DNA of 19,715 bases. Source: an uncultured Kiritimatiellota bacterium (GTDB lineage Bacteria > Verrucomicrobiota > Kiritimatiellia > RFP12 > UBA1067). The position numbers and the translations under genes were made by a program. The notes below the pieces were generated by a model. It was not told where the DNA came from and ran no database searches. It saw only the letters and a list, made by a program, of their open reading frames with translations. This document shows positions 1-10,662 of the stretch, piece after piece (position 1 is the first letter of the stretch; each line of letters starts with the position of its first letter). The stretch is taken from the NCBI GenBank assembly GCA_934635385.1, contig CAKTZI010000055.1, forward strand, positions 1 through 19,715, written 5' to 3'.

Positions 1-34
1 TGAGGCCTCTGCGGGAGGTTTATAGACCACCGAC

Positions 35-54
35 GGACGCGACGGAGCGCGTCC
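35..54. other. GC-rich inverted repeat upstream of secA
   Basis: GGACGCG (35-41) pairs with CGCGTCC (48-54) around a 6-nt loop. There is no T-tract after it, so it is not a classical intrinsic terminator. It may mark the end of an upstream transcript that lies outside the window. No gene is evident in 1-132. Confidence 0.35.
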
Positions 55-93
55 CTCCCCCAGATGCGGAATCTCTGCTGAACGGGCGTCGCC

Positions 94-132
94 TTTGCGG
101 GGTGGGGCGGTTTTTGCTATAATACGCGCAAT
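94..132 (+). promoter_or_regulatory. Extended -10 promoter of secA (near-leaderless)
   Basis: TTTTTGC precedes TATAAT at 118-123, giving an extended -10 (TG at 115-116, then C). A weak -35-like TTGCGG sits at 95-100 with 17-bp spacing. Only 9 nt separate the -10 from the secA ATG, so the predicted leader is about 2-3 nt. There is no room for a Shine-Dalgarno sequence. The transcription start is inferred. Confidence 0.75.
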
Positions 133-3182
<3,050 letters not shown>

Positions 3183-3186
<4 letters not shown>

Positions 3187-3854
3187 TGACGACGGCAATC
3201 ATTGTGGCGGCAGGCAAGTCGGAGCGCATGGGCGCGAACGTCGACAAGGCGTTCCTGTCGCTGGTGGACAAGCCGGTGGTGGCGTGGGCGCTCCTGGCGT
3301 TCGAGCGCTGCCCCGACATCGACCGCATCGTCCTCGTCGTCCGCAAGGAGCAGCAGCTCGCGGCGAAGGCGGTCGCGCGGATGTTCGGGATCTCCAAGCT
3401 CGACAAGATCGTGCCGGGCGGAAAGACGCGGGCCGAGTCGGTCGCGGCGGGCTTCGCCGCCTGCGACGCCGACACGCGGATCGTCGTTGTCCACGACGGG
3501 GCGCGTCCGCTCGTGAAGAGCGACCTCGTCGCGGAAGTCGTGAAGGCCGCGAAGCGGTATCCGGCGGTCGCCGTCGGGCGGCCGATGACGGACTCGGTCA
3601 AGCGCTGCGAGAAGGGCGTGACCGTCAGCGAGACCGTGCCGCGCGAGAAGCTGTGGACGGTGCAGACGCCGCAGGCCTTCCAGGTGAAGGAGTTCCGCGC
3701 GGCCTACCGGGCGCTCGGCAAGAAGGACGTGACGGACGACTGCCAGGCACTGGAGCTGAGCGGCGTCGCGCCGAAGATCGTCACCTCGTACGTGCCCAAC
3801 GTCAAGATCACGACGCCGGAGGATCTGCAGCTCGCCGCTGCGCTGCTGAAGTAG
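3183..3854 (+). CDS. ispD: 2-C-methyl-D-erythritol 4-phosphate cytidylyltransferase (IspD)
   Basis: IspD transfers CMP from CTP to 2-C-methyl-D-erythritol 4-phosphate, the third step of the MEP isoprenoid pathway, in the cytoplasm. The 223-aa product has the nucleotide-binding start AIIVAAGKSERMG, the VHDGARPLV motif, the TVPREKLWTVQTPQAF segment and TDDCQALE, all typical of IspD. An ATG at 3129 lies in the same frame but would add 18 residues read through the secA SEC-C codons. The start at 3183 has AAAGGGA eight bases upstream and overlaps the secA stop (ATGA), suggesting translational coupling. A second ATG at 3186 is equally possible. The stop abuts the next gene with no gap. IspF is not adjacent. 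Confidence 0.95.
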
Positions 3855-4589
3855 ATGGACAAGCTCTTCGCCATTCTGGGGGACATCCACGCGAACCTCG
3901 ACGCGCTTGAGGTCGTGCTGGACGACTGCCGTCGGCAGGGCGTGACGGACTACCTCTGCACGGGCGACGTCGTCGGCTACAACGCGCGGCCGCACGAGTG
4001 CCTGGAGATCATGCGCGGGCTCGGCTGCCCGATCGTGATGGGCAACCACGACTGCTACGTCTCGACGGATCACCTCGACCTCGACGACTTCAACCCGCAC
4101 GCCGCCGCCGTCATCGACTGGACGAAGCGCCAGCTGTCCGAGGAGGAGCTTGCGTTTCTCCGCAACCTGCCGTTCGTGACGACGAAGATGGGCATCACGC
4201 TCGTCCACGCGACGATGGATCACCCGGAGGGCTTCGGCTACGTCTTCGACCACCTGCAGGCCGAGTCGAACTTCTTCCACCAGGTCACGCCGCTCTGCTT
4301 CCACGGGCACACGCACTGCCCGATGATCTACGAGAAGCAGATCGGCGGGGTCTACCGCATCGACGCGCAGGACTTCAAGCTGCCGATCGGGCGCAAGTAC
4401 TTCATCAACGTCGGCTCGGTCGGCCAGCCGCGCGACGGCGACCCGCGCGCGGCGTATGTGCTCTATTCGCCGAAAGACCGCACGGTGCGGTTCCGTCGGC
4501 TCGACTACGACATCGCCGCCGCGCAGGCGAAGATCCGCGAGGCGGGGCTGCCCGAACGCCTCGCCCAGCGGCTGGAGGTAGGTCAATGA
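3855..4589 (+). CDS. Metallophosphoesterase (calcineurin-like, YfcE/MJ0936 type)
   Basis: This is a 244-aa cytoplasmic calcineurin-like phosphoesterase that probably hydrolyses small phosphodiesters or phosphomonoesters using two metal ions. The metal-binding blocks occur in the expected order: GDIHAN (residues 9-14), GDVVGYNARP (37-46), GNHDCY (63-68), LVHATMD, and GHTHCP near 151. The length is normal for the family. There are no membrane segments. The ATG directly follows the ispD stop, and the 3' end overlaps the butyrate kinase start, so it belongs to the secA operon. The substrate cannot be read from the sequence. Many members act on cyclic or nucleotide substrates, but that would be a guess here. 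Confidence 0.9.
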   Translation: MDKLFAILGDIHANLDALEVVLDDCRRQGVTDYLCTGDVVGYNARPHECLEIMRGLGCPIVMGNHDCYVSTDHLDLDDFNPHAAAVIDWTKRQLSEEELAFLRNLPFVTTKMGITLVHATMDHPEGFGYVFDHLQAESNFFHQVTPLCFHGHTHCPMIYEKQIGGVYRIDAQDFKLPIGRKYFINVGSVGQPRDGDPRAAYVLYSPKDRTVRFRRLDYDIAAAQAKIREAGLPERLAQRLEVGQ

Positions 4590-5686
4590 AAATACTGGTC
4601 ATCAATCCGGGGTCGACTTCGACCAAGGTGAGCCTGTTCGAGGACAGGCGGCCCAGATTCGAGAAAAGCGTCTTTCACGACTCGTCGGTTCTGCTGAAGT
4701 TCGCGCACGTCAACGACCAGTTGCCGTTCCGCTACGACCTGATCGTCTCGCTGCTGAAGGAGAAGGGCGTCGAGCCCGCGTCGATCGACGCGTTCGTCGG
4801 GCGCGGCGGCAGCGCACACACGCAGCCGGGCGGCATCACGGTCATCGACCAGAAGCTCTTCGACGACACGGTCGCCGGCGTCGGCGGGTCGGAGCATCCG
4901 GCCAAGCTCGGTGTCATGCTCGCGTGGAAGCTGTCGCAGGAATACGGCAAGCCCGCCTACACGCTCAATCCGACGAACGTCGACGAGTACGGCGAGCTGG
5001 CGCGCCTGACGGGCATCAAGGGCGTCTACCGCACGCCGCATTCGCACGTCCTCAACCAGAAGGCCGTCGCCGAGTACCATGCGGAGAAGATGGGCCGTCG
5101 CTACGAGGACTGCAACTTCATCGTCGCGCACATCGACGGCGGCATCACCGTCGGCGCGCACGACCACGGGCGGATGGTCGATGGCAACATGGGGGCCGAC
5201 GGCGAGGGCGCGTTCACGCCGACGCGCATCGGGTCGGTGCCCGTCCTGCGGTTGCTGGACTACATTGAGGCGCACTCTGTCGCGGACGTGCGGCTGCGCT
5301 GTTCGCGCGCGGGCGGCTTCGTCGATCTCTTCGGCACGTCCAACTCCGACTTCATCCATGCGAAGGTCGATGCGGGCGACCGCAAGGCGACGCTCGTCTG
5401 GCAGACGATGATCTACCAGGTCTGCAAGATGATCGGCGAAATGAGCACCGTCCTCTGCGGCAAGGTCGATGCGATCCTGCTCACGGGCGGGCTGCTGCGC
5501 TTTCCCGACGTTGCCGAGGGCATCCGCCGCCGCTGCGGCTTCATCGCCCCGATCGCGACGTATCCGGGCGAAATGGAACAGGAGGCGATGGCCTATCCCG
5601 CGCTGCGCGTCCTGAAGGGCGAGATCGTGCCGCGCCGCTATGAAGGGCGCGATGTCTGGCAGGGCTTCGGCGACATCGACCTGTAG
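4586..5686 (+). CDS. buk: Butyrate kinase
   Basis: This is a 366-aa ASKHA-fold acyl kinase that interconverts butyryl phosphate + ADP and butyrate + ATP, or acts on a branched-chain analogue. The phosphate-binding start MKILVINPGSTSTKV is diagnostic. GRGG, GSEHPAKLGVMLAWKL, the HVLNQKAVAEYHAEKMG segment, HIDGGITVGAHDHGRMVDGN and LLTGGLL follow as in Buk rather than AckA. The ATG overlaps the preceding stop (ATGA) with GGAGG at 4574-4578. Longer in-frame ORF sequence upstream is a shadow of the phosphoesterase gene. No phosphate butyryltransferase (ptb) gene lies beside it, which is unusual because buk is often paired with ptb. It is the last gene of the secA operon. Substrate chain length is inferred from family only. 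Confidence 0.93.
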   Translation: MKILVINPGSTSTKVSLFEDRRPRFEKSVFHDSSVLLKFAHVNDQLPFRYDLIVSLLKEKGVEPASIDAFVGRGGSAHTQPGGITVIDQKLFDDTVAGVGGSEHPAKLGVMLAWKLSQEYGKPAYTLNPTNVDEYGELARLTGIKGVYRTPHSHVLNQKAVAEYHAEKMGRRYEDCNFIVAHIDGGITVGAHDHGRMVDGNMGADGEGAFTPTRIGSVPVLRLLDYIEAHSVADVRLRCSRAGGFVDLFGTSNSDFIHAKVDAGDRKATLVWQTMIYQVCKMIGEMSTVLCGKVDAILLTGGLLRFPDVAEGIRRRCGFIAPIATYPGEMEQEAMAYPALRVLKGEIVPRRYEGRDVWQGFGDIDL

Positions 5687-5701
5687 GCGCACGGGCTTCC
5701 G

Positions 5702-5720
5702 ATTTTTGGTATAATGCGCG
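5702..5720 (+). promoter_or_regulatory. Extended -10 promoter of potD
   Basis: ATTTTTGGTATAAT contains TG-G-TATAAT, with the hexamer at 5710-5715, starting only 23 nt after the buk stop. No convincing -35 is present. The predicted +1 is at about 5721-5722, giving a leader of about 57 nt. Confidence 0.75.
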
Positions 5721-5743
5721 CGTCTCGGCAGGGTGCCGGGACG
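5721..5743 (+). promoter_or_regulatory. Predicted 5'-terminal hairpin of the potD leader
   Basis: CGTCTCGGCA (5721-5730) pairs with TGCCGGGACG (5734-5743). This gives a 10-bp stem with one G-U wobble and a GGG loop. The first paired base lies five bases after the -10 hexamer, i.e. at the expected +1. An A-rich, weakly structured stretch with AGGA follows up to the ATG. The role is inferred; 5'-terminal stems can protect mRNA from 5'-end-dependent decay. Confidence 0.6.
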
Positions 5744-5778
5744 TCAAACAAAGCAAACCAGAAATCAGGAAAAAAGCT

Positions 5779-6942
5779 ATGACGCTGAAAATGAAATCCG
5801 CAGCGGCCGCGTGTGCGACCGCCGCGCTCCTCGCGGGCTGCTCCAAGTCCGCCAATCCCGAAGGAACCGACCTCTCCGCGCAGGCGCGCGCGGCAGCCGA
5901 GGCGAGCGGCTACGTTCCCCCCAACGGCGGTGAGAAGGGCGAGCTCCACATCTACACGTGGTGCGACTACATTGCGCCGGACGTGCTCGCGAGCTTCGAG
6001 CGCGCGCTTGGCGTGAAGGTGATCGTCGACACGTTCGACTCGAACGAGGCGATGTACGCCAAGCTCAAGGCGGGCGGCACGGGCTACGACATCATGATGC
6101 CGAGCTCCTACCAGGTCGCGCAGATGGCGAAGGACGGCCTCATCGAGAAGCTCGACCACGCGAAGATCCCGAACGTGCGCAAGAACTTTGACCGCGCGTT
6201 CGAGGCGCAGATCATCGACCCGACGTTCGCCTACAACGTGCCGTACGCCGTCACCTACACGGGCTTCATGTACCAGAAGGACAAGATTCCCGAAGGGGCG
6301 GACGTCGCGAGCTGGGCGATTCTCGGCAACCCCGCCCTCAAGAGCCGCATCACGCTCCTGGACGACATCCGCGAGGTGATCGGCGCGGGGCTCATGTACC
6401 TCGGCCATTCCATCAACTCGACCGATCCGAAGGAGATCGACGCGGCGGTCGAGCAGGTGCTGAAGTGGAAGGTCAACTCGCGCAAGTTCGACAGCGAGAG
6501 CTACAAGACGGAGGTCGCCAACGGCTCGTCCTGGCTCGGCCACGGCTACTCGACGGACGCGACGCAGGTCATCGTCGGCGACGAGGAGGCGGGCGAGGCC
6601 GCGCGCGAGGACATCGGCTTCGCGCTGCCGAAGGAGGGCTACACGATCGCGTTCGACGAGATGGTCGTCGCGAAGAACGCGCCGCGCCGCGATCTCGCCT
6701 ACGCCTTCATCAACTACATTTACGACGGCGAGGTCGCCAAGGCGAACATGGAGTACATCTGCGGCCCGAATCCCGTCAAGCCGGGCATCGAGCAGCTCGA
6801 CCCCGACTACCGCGCCCTGATCATTCTCGACGCCGAGACGATCAAGCGCGGACAGGTTCTCAAGGGCTTCGACTCGCAGCCTGAGGTGATGGAGCTCTAC
6901 AACAAGGCGTGGGATCGCATCAAGGCGACTGACGCGCGCTGA
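5779..6942 (+). CDS. potD: Spermidine/putrescine-type ABC transporter substrate-binding lipoprotein (PotD/PotF family)
   Basis: This is a 387-aa periplasmic binding protein that should capture polyamines and deliver them to a PotABC permease. The lipoprotein signal has basic residues, an alanine-rich core and lipobox LAGC with Cys21. The mature start matches PotD: GELHIYTWCDYIAPDVLASFE, a TGYDIMMPSSYQV block, and later DEMVVAKNAPRRDLAYAFINYI near the C-terminus. The start at 5779 follows AGGA; an internal ATG at 5791 is possible. It is longer than E. coli PotD (348 aa), mostly from a roughly 35-residue linker after the lipid-anchor cysteine. The ATPase and permease genes are absent on both sides, so it is an orphan or works with a distant transporter. 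Polyamine specificity is inferred from family. Confidence 0.9.
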   Translation: MTLKMKSAAAACATAALLAGCSKSANPEGTDLSAQARAAAEASGYVPPNGGEKGELHIYTWCDYIAPDVLASFERALGVKVIVDTFDSNEAMYAKLKAGGTGYDIMMPSSYQVAQMAKDGLIEKLDHAKIPNVRKNFDRAFEAQIIDPTFAYNVPYAVTYTGFMYQKDKIPEGADVASWAILGNPALKSRITLLDDIREVIGAGLMYLGHSINSTDPKEIDAAVEQVLKWKVNSRKFDSESYKTEVANGSSWLGHGYSTDATQVIVGDEEAGEAAREDIGFALPKEGYTIAFDEMVVAKNAPRRDLAYAFINYIYDGEVAKANMEYICGPNPVKPGIEQLDPDYRALIILDAETIKRGQVLKGFDSQPEVMELYNKAWDRIKATDAR

Positions 6943-6980
6943 GGCGCACGTGGGCGAACGCGCTTCCCTGAACCTGACGC

Positions 6981-7004
6981 GGCCGTTTTTGGTATAATAC
7001 GGCC
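6981..7004 (+). promoter_or_regulatory. Leaderless promoter of the GYF operon, flanked by an inverted repeat
   Basis: TTTTTGGTATAATACG has its hexamer at 6993-6998. Six bases separate it from the ATG at 7005, so transcription should begin at or next to the A of ATG. GGCCGT (6981-6986) and ACGGCC (6999-7004) form a perfect inverted repeat enclosing the -10, which could be an operator. No Shine-Dalgarno sequence is possible. Confidence 0.75.
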
Positions 7005-7604
7005 ATGTCAGATTCAAGGGAGTGGTTCGTCAGAACCGAAGAGGGAAAGGTCTATGGGCCGGCGGACGTTTCCGCGCTGGTCGAATGGGCGAAGGACGGA
7101 CGCATCGAGCCGTCCTGTTTCGTGTCCGCCGACCGCATCAGCTGGAAGCCGGCGCAGCTCATGTCCGAGCTGGAGATGAAGTGGCTCGTCGAGACCGAGC
7201 CCGGCAAGTTCTTCGGGCCGTTCCACCGGCAGGTCGTCTCGAGCCTCTTCAAGAGCGGGCAGGTCGCCACGACGGCGAAGGCCTACCGTCTGCACGAGTT
7301 CGCGATCGACGAGGATCCGCCGCCGGTGGTGAAGGTCGTCGAGAAGATCGTGGAGAAGGTCGTCGAGGTCGAGAAGGTCGTCGAAAAAATCGTCGAGGTC
7401 GAGCCGCCGCCGCGCACCGAGCTGGTCGTGCCGGAGGTCGTCGAGCCGGCGGGCAAGGCGCCGCCGCCGCGCGCGCCCGGTGCGCTTTTCGGTGGTCTGG
7501 ATCACGGCCGCATGGCGGCGTTGGAGGCGGCTGCGCAGCGCGAGCTCGTGCGCGGCCGCCGCTTTGGGTTCACAAAAGGCCTGTTTGGGAGGAAAGACGG
7601 ATGA
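7005..7604 (+). CDS. Tandem GYF_2-domain protein with V/E/K-repeat linker
   Basis: The 199-aa product is hypothetical. Residues 7-53 (WFVRTEEGKVYGP...W) resemble the GYF_2/DUF4339 domain, a presumed peptide-binding module. A second, weaker copy (KWLVETEPGKFFGPF) spans about residues 62-100. A low-complexity stretch of repeated VVEKIVE and VVEVEK units follows at about 107-130. It then has a proline/alanine-rich segment and a short basic tail. No signal peptide or transmembrane helix is visible. It has a leaderless-type promoter and its stop overlaps the next gene (ATGA). The next gene encodes a clear paralogue of its N-terminal half. The function is unknown; a scaffold or adaptor role is a guess. 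Confidence 0.85.
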   Translation: MSDSREWFVRTEEGKVYGPADVSALVEWAKDGRIEPSCFVSADRISWKPAQLMSELEMKWLVETEPGKFFGPFHRQVVSSLFKSGQVATTAKAYRLHEFAIDEDPPPVVKVVEKIVEKVVEVEKVVEKIVEVEPPPRTELVVPEVVEPAGKAPPPRAPGALFGGLDHGRMAALEAAAQRELVRGRRFGFTKGLFGRKDG

Positions 7605-9073
7605 ACGAGGCGAAATGGTACCTGCGGACGCAGGACGAGACGTTCGGCCCCGAGACGGAGGCGCGGCTTGTCGAGTGGGCGAAGCTGGGGCGCATCCAGC
7701 CGGGGCAGGAGGTTTCCGACGACAACGAGGTCTGGCGGCGCGTGGAGGATGTGCCGTTTCTCGATTTGCGGTTCTCGATTGACTTGGGCGACGGGAACCC
7801 GCGCGGGCCGTTTCATCGCGCGGCGGCCGAGGCGCTCTTGGCGAGCGGGCGCCTGCCGCCGTCGGCAACGCTCGTCGAGACGCGCGCGCCGTTTGGGAAC
7901 GAGGAGAACGTCGGCGCGGACGCGCCGACGGCAGAACCCGAATCAAACGCAGAACCCGTCGCGCCGACGACAGAAAGCGCGCCGCCGACCGACGAAGACG
8001 CGCCACCGGCAGAACCCGAATCGGTCGAAGAGCCCGAAGCCGCGACCGAGCCAGAGGTCAAGGTCGTCGAGAAGATCGTCGAGGTTCCCGTCGAGAAGAT
8101 TGTCGAAAAGGAAGTTCGCGTCGAGGTGCCCGTCGAGAAGATCGTCGAAGTCGAGAAGGTCGTCGTGGACGAGACGCGCGTCAAGGAACTCGAAGGGCTG
8201 CTTGCCGAGGAGCGTCGCCACACGGGCGACCTGCAGACGCGGCTGGACGCGGCCTTGAAGGACGCGGCCGAGCGGCGGACGCAGGTCGAGGTTTCGGCGG
8301 CGGAAGTCGCGCGCGTGACGAAAGAGGCCGAGCGTGCGGCAACGGAGGCCGAACGCGCGGCGAAGGATGCGGCTGACCGCGAGGCGAAGCTGCGCGACCA
8401 GGTTCATGCGCTTGAAGACGAGCTGCGCCGCCTGCCGCAGGCCGCGAGCGAGGTGGCCGACATCCAGGCCGCCGTCTACTCGATCATGACGGGCGAGGCC
8501 GAGGAGCTGGGGCGCATCCTGGAGGCGGAGAAGCGCGAGTTCGAGGCGTTCAAGCAGCGCCATCTCGAACGTGCCGACCATCTGCTGGAGCGCCGCCGCG
8601 AAATGCTCAAGCGCGCGGGGGCCAACATCGAGGACATGACGCGCAAGGCCCTGCGCGACCGTCCGGAAGATCCGCGCACGACGCAGCTGCGCAAGGAACT
8701 GGACGACCTGCGCCGGACGCACGAGATGGAACGGCTCGAAAGCGAGTCCAAGGTGCGCGAGCTCACGACGCAGCTGCGCGAACGGAAGGCCGAGGAGGCG
8801 CGGCTCGCGGAGAACATGAAGGACGTCACGCAGCTGCGCGCCGAGGTCGAGACCCTGCGCGAGCAGCTGCAGACGCGCGAAAAGGAACTCGTCGCCGAGC
8901 GTCAGCACACCGAGGACATCCGCCGTCAGCAGGCGACACGCCAGCAGGTGCTGCTGAACCGCCTTGCGACGCTTGAGTCGCCGTCAATCGGCACGGCGCA
9001 GTCGATGGAGACAAACCAGAGCCGCGAGGCGAAGCTCGTGCGGCTCCCCAGCTGGATGAGGTTCAAGAAATGA
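7601..9073 (+). CDS. Tandem GYF_2-domain protein with long coiled coil
   Basis: The 490-aa product is hypothetical. Two GYF_2-like modules open it: KWYLRTQDETFGPETEARLVEW at about residues 5-50, and the degenerate DLGDGNPRGPFHRAAAEALLASG at about 60-90. A Pro/Glu/Ala-rich acidic linker follows at about 105-150, then VEKIVEVPVEKIVEKEV-type repeats at about 153-188. From about 190 to the end it is charged and heptad-like (many E, R, A, L), predicting a long coiled coil, and it ends in a basic tail (LPSWMRFKK). The start at 7601 has GGAGG at 7589-7593 and overlaps the previous stop. Longer upstream in-frame sequence is a shadow. Its own stop overlaps the next start, so the three genes should be translated together. 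It could be a rod-like scaffold; this is inference. Confidence 0.85.
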   Translation: MNEAKWYLRTQDETFGPETEARLVEWAKLGRIQPGQEVSDDNEVWRRVEDVPFLDLRFSIDLGDGNPRGPFHRAAAEALLASGRLPPSATLVETRAPFGNEENVGADAPTAEPESNAEPVAPTTESAPPTDEDAPPAEPESVEEPEAATEPEVKVVEKIVEVPVEKIVEKEVRVEVPVEKIVEVEKVVVDETRVKELEGLLAEERRHTGDLQTRLDAALKDAAERRTQVEVSAAEVARVTKEAERAATEAERAAKDAADREAKLRDQVHALEDELRRLPQAASEVADIQAAVYSIMTGEAEELGRILEAEKREFEAFKQRHLERADHLLERRREMLKRAGANIEDMTRKALRDRPEDPRTTQLRKELDDLRRTHEMERLESESKVRELTTQLRERKAEEARLAENMKDVTQLRAEVETLREQLQTREKELVAERQHTEDIRRQQATRQQVLLNRLATLESPSIGTAQSMETNQSREAKLVRLPSWMRFKK

Positions 9074-10620
9074 ATGCGTTCGCCCTGATTCTCGCCGTCC
9101 TCTCGATTTGGGACTACCCCGCGCGCTTTCCGGAGCACGACCGTCTGCGCCGCCAGTTCACCGTCGCGCTGCGCGAAGGCGACACCGCGACGATGGAAGA
9201 GACGTGCCGGAAGGGCGTCAAGCTTCTGCCGGACGACCCGACCTGGCACTACAACCTCGCCTGTTCGCTCGCCTACTTCGCGAAGCGTCAGGAAGAGGCG
9301 TTCGACGAGCTCGAAAAGGCCATCGACTGCGGCTTCCGTGATGCGGACGCGATCGCGAAGGACGCCGACCTCAAGCGGCTCGTGAAGTTCCCCCGCTACG
9401 CGCAGCTCATCGAGTACGCGCGCGAGATGCGGACGCGTCCGCTCCTGCTGGGGCCGCTCGCGACCGTGCCCGCGACGGGCGTCTTCGGCCAGCCGGTCGC
9501 GCTCGGCGAGCAGAACCTGGGCTGGGACTTCGACGTCGGCTGCTTCGTCGCCCAGCTGAAGCTCGCGCCCGCGTCCGCCGGCGGGAACACGGGCGACCTC
9601 TACATGAACCGGGACGGCGGGCATTCGCGCCTGGCCGTGACCAACTATCCGGGGCTGACGGCGGTGAGCCTCGACCGGGACGGGCGCGCGCGGCAGATGG
9701 ACCTCAACGCGCCGAACATCCTCTTCCCCTACCCGGTCTTCGGCAACTCCTCGCGCGCGTTCCTCGGCTCGCCCCTCTGGCGGTCGATTCCGCGCGCACT
9801 GCTGACGATGGAGTCCGGGAGCCTCGGACGGATGGCGAAGCTCTACCTCTCGAACCAGACGTGGGTCTTCCCCTCGAACGCGGACACGCCGCCCGTCGGC
9901 ACGAACGGCGACGTCTTCGCCTCGCTCGCGCCGTACTGGATCACGACCGCCGGGCGCAGCTACTCCGACCTCCCCTACCTGCGTGCCGCGCTGGAGGCGT
10001 CGCGTGCGTTCAGGCCGAACGTGAAGGCGGAGATCATCCGCCGCAACCTGCTCGCGCCGACGATCCAGACGCTGATCCGCAAGTCGCTCGTCGGCGTCAC
10101 GAACGAGGCGGACTACCTGACGTTCCGCGCGCATCCGACGGCATTCCCGCCGAACGGCGTGCAGGTGCGGCGGCTCGCGGCGGCGGCGTCCGCGCTGACG
10201 GCCGAGGCGATTCCGCCGCTTGCGGTCATCGCCGTGCAGCCGGAGCCGATCGCCGAGAAGACGGCGTGGCCGGAGCTCACCTACGGCACGGCGTTCGCGT
10301 GGGCCTACGTCCTGCGCGCCGAGACCGAGACGCGCGCGTTCACGGTCACGGCGAAGGGCGCGCAGGAGTTCGCGTTCGTGCAGACGCACGGGGCGGGCGT
10401 GGACGTGAAGATCGAGCGTCTGGCGCCGTCCGTCGCGAAGGTGACGATCGACAGGCGCGGGCTCTCGCCGACGAACCGCGTGGACATCACGGTCGTCGGA
10501 CGCAACCCCGGCACGGGCTGGGGCGCGCCGAGCTACGTCTCGTTCGCGCGCATGGATCCGTCCGCACCGTATTCGGATCCGGTCCTGACGCCGCTCGCGC
10601 AGCCTCAGCCTCAGCCGTAA
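9070..10620 (+). CDS. TPR end-of-group repeat protein of unknown function
   Basis: The 516-aa product is not recognised as a whole. The N-terminus has a hydrophobic stretch (FALILAVLSIW, residues 4-14) that could be a short signal peptide, but it lacks a basic n-region. Residues about 25-120 form a TPR-like unit: a PDDPTWHYNLACSLAYF helix pair, then EEAFDELEKAIDCGFRDADAIAKDADLKRL, which matches the TPR end-of-group type common in Planctomycetes and Verrucomicrobia. The remaining 390 residues contain no motif I recognise; they have mixed beta-like character with aromatic and glycine-rich turns and end in a Pro/Gln tail. The gene is ATGA-coupled to the GYF coiled-coil gene and is last in that operon. 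Whether it is exported is uncertain. Confidence 0.8.
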   Translation: MNAFALILAVLSIWDYPARFPEHDRLRRQFTVALREGDTATMEETCRKGVKLLPDDPTWHYNLACSLAYFAKRQEEAFDELEKAIDCGFRDADAIAKDADLKRLVKFPRYAQLIEYAREMRTRPLLLGPLATVPATGVFGQPVALGEQNLGWDFDVGCFVAQLKLAPASAGGNTGDLYMNRDGGHSRLAVTNYPGLTAVSLDRDGRARQMDLNAPNILFPYPVFGNSSRAFLGSPLWRSIPRALLTMESGSLGRMAKLYLSNQTWVFPSNADTPPVGTNGDVFASLAPYWITTAGRSYSDLPYLRAALEASRAFRPNVKAEIIRRNLLAPTIQTLIRKSLVGVTNEADYLTFRAHPTAFPPNGVQVRRLAAAASALTAEAIPPLAVIAVQPEPIAEKTAWPELTYGTAFAWAYVLRAETETRAFTVTAKGAQEFAFVQTHGAGVDVKIERLAPSVAKVTIDRRGLSPTNRVDITVVGRNPGTGWGAPSYVSFARMDPSAPYSDPVLTPLAQPQPQP

Positions 10621-10637
10621 ACGCCCGTTCGGCTTTC

Positions 10638-10662
10638 AGATTTGGTATAATACGACCCAATC
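10638..10662 (+). promoter_or_regulatory. Near-leaderless promoter of hisB
   Basis: TTTGGTATAATACG has its hexamer at 10646-10651 with extended TG. The ATG at 10663 is 11 bases further, so the predicted leader is about 5 nt and lacks a Shine-Dalgarno sequence. The -10 is only 25 nt from the stop of the preceding gene. No -35 is apparent. Confidence 0.75.

Noticed and set aside
35..60. Intrinsic terminator upstream of secA
   Set aside because: The stem is not followed by a T-tract. It is kept only as an inverted repeat.
7318..7410. CRISPR-like or tandem DNA repeat array
   Set aside because: The periodicity comes from V/E/K codons in frame. There are no spacers and no conserved repeat unit of CRISPR length.
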